DNA of 6,161 nt, taken from positions 1 through 6,161 of the forward strand of contig DASUFH010000407.1 in NCBI GenBank assembly GCA_036274645.1. Reading direction: 5' to 3'. Position 1 is the first letter of the stretch. Each line of letters begins with the position of its first letter. The DNA comes from DASUFH01 sp036274645 (lineage in GTDB: Bacteria > Acidobacteriota > Terriglobia > 20CM-2-55-15). The translations under genes and the position numbers were made by a program. The notes under the pieces are model-generated. The model saw only the letters and a program-made list of their open reading frames with translations. It was not told the origin of the DNA and made no database searches. This document shows positions 6,046-6,161 of the stretch, piece after piece.

Positions 6046-6161
6046 AGGACGATAATCGCGCCGGATGCAATTTGGACAGCTGTGTCTTCGTAGGGGGGAA
6101 TCCGATGCCCGTCCTGCGGATGAGTTCCGGAAATAAAGGGACAGAGAGCAATTTCGCTTTC

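Larger units (their letters stand above)
5823..6089. repeat. Inverted-repeat-bounded small element (MITE-like or REP cluster)
   Basis: The left arm 5823-5843 and right arm 6069-6089 are reverse complements over 21 nt with one mismatch (5827/6085); the exact core is CACAGCTGTCCAAATT. Beyond the arms, outward sequence is also related though imperfect (CGGACTCCCC against CGGATTCCCC), so the repeat may extend to about 5799 and 6113. A second, direct similarity links 5787-5810 (ATTTTTGACCACGGGGCGCC) and 6011-6037 (ATTTTGGACCACATTGGG, then CCCGCCGGA). Inside are four hairpins and no coding sequence. This fits a non-autonomous transposable element of about 270-315 bp, or several REP-type units put together. 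I see no target-site duplication. Confidence 0.55.
5731..6161. other. Non-coding, palindrome-rich region upstream of imuA
   Basis: This stretch of 431 bases holds no gene I can support. Near imuA it has the promoter/operator candidate. From about 5781 to 6113 it is a dense set of short inverted repeats and hairpins, described separately. The last 50 bases (AATAAAGGGACAGAGAGC near 6132-6149) resemble the GGGACAG-type repeats often found between genes beside REP-associated transposases; that is recalled resemblance, not tested. Confidence 0.6.

Noticed and set aside
5774..6151. Minus-strand open frame of 125 codons over the repeat region
   Set aside because: It translates the hairpins and inverted repeats, has no family resemblance, and its frame crosses both bounding arms; more likely non-coding.

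Overview
This is a GC-rich bacterial window with every convincing gene on the minus strand. The ImuA/ImuB pair, the two-component genes and the secreted PD40 beta-propeller protein together look like an environmental Acidobacteriota genome (Bryobacterales/Solibacter-like). That assignment comes from protein style and gene content only and is tentative. In transcription order (right to left) the window holds: a non-coding, palindrome-rich region (about 5731-6161); imuA and imuB, overlapping; a short gap with an inverted repeat; a membrane sensor histidine kinase broken by a frameshift; an OmpR/PhoB-type response regulator; a small stretch of degraded-looking sequence; and the 5' part of a secreted TPR plus PD40 propeller protein that runs off the left edge.

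The imuA-imuB pair belongs to the SOS mutasome. ImuA is a RecA-like partner and ImuB a catalytically dead Y-family polymerase that helps the error-prone DnaE2 (ImuC) copy damaged DNA. No dnaE2 lies in the window; the position after imuB is taken by the kinase/regulator genes. A perfect 14-bp palindrome sits 26 bp before the imuA start and covers a plausible -10 hexamer, so it is a good operator candidate. ImuA has Arg in place of the Walker A Lys. ImuB appears to lack about 60 residues near its N-terminus compared with typical relatives.

The histidine kinase would be a normal 664-residue protein except for a run of nine C (coding strand) at 2074-2082. Eight C would join the sensor/HisKA part to the ATPase part. 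The tract lies exactly between the two functional halves, so it is an assembly or sequencing error, a true inactivation, or an on/off (slippage or phase-variable) switch. The response regulator starts on the kinase stop codon (TGATG), so the two are translationally coupled.

The 5781-6113 region is a mosaic of short hairpins bracketed by a 21-nt inverted repeat (one mismatch), with a plus-strand intrinsic-terminator-like hairpin inside it. It looks like a small non-autonomous element or a REP-like repeat cluster. I see no tRNA, rRNA, CRISPR array or complete insertion sequence.
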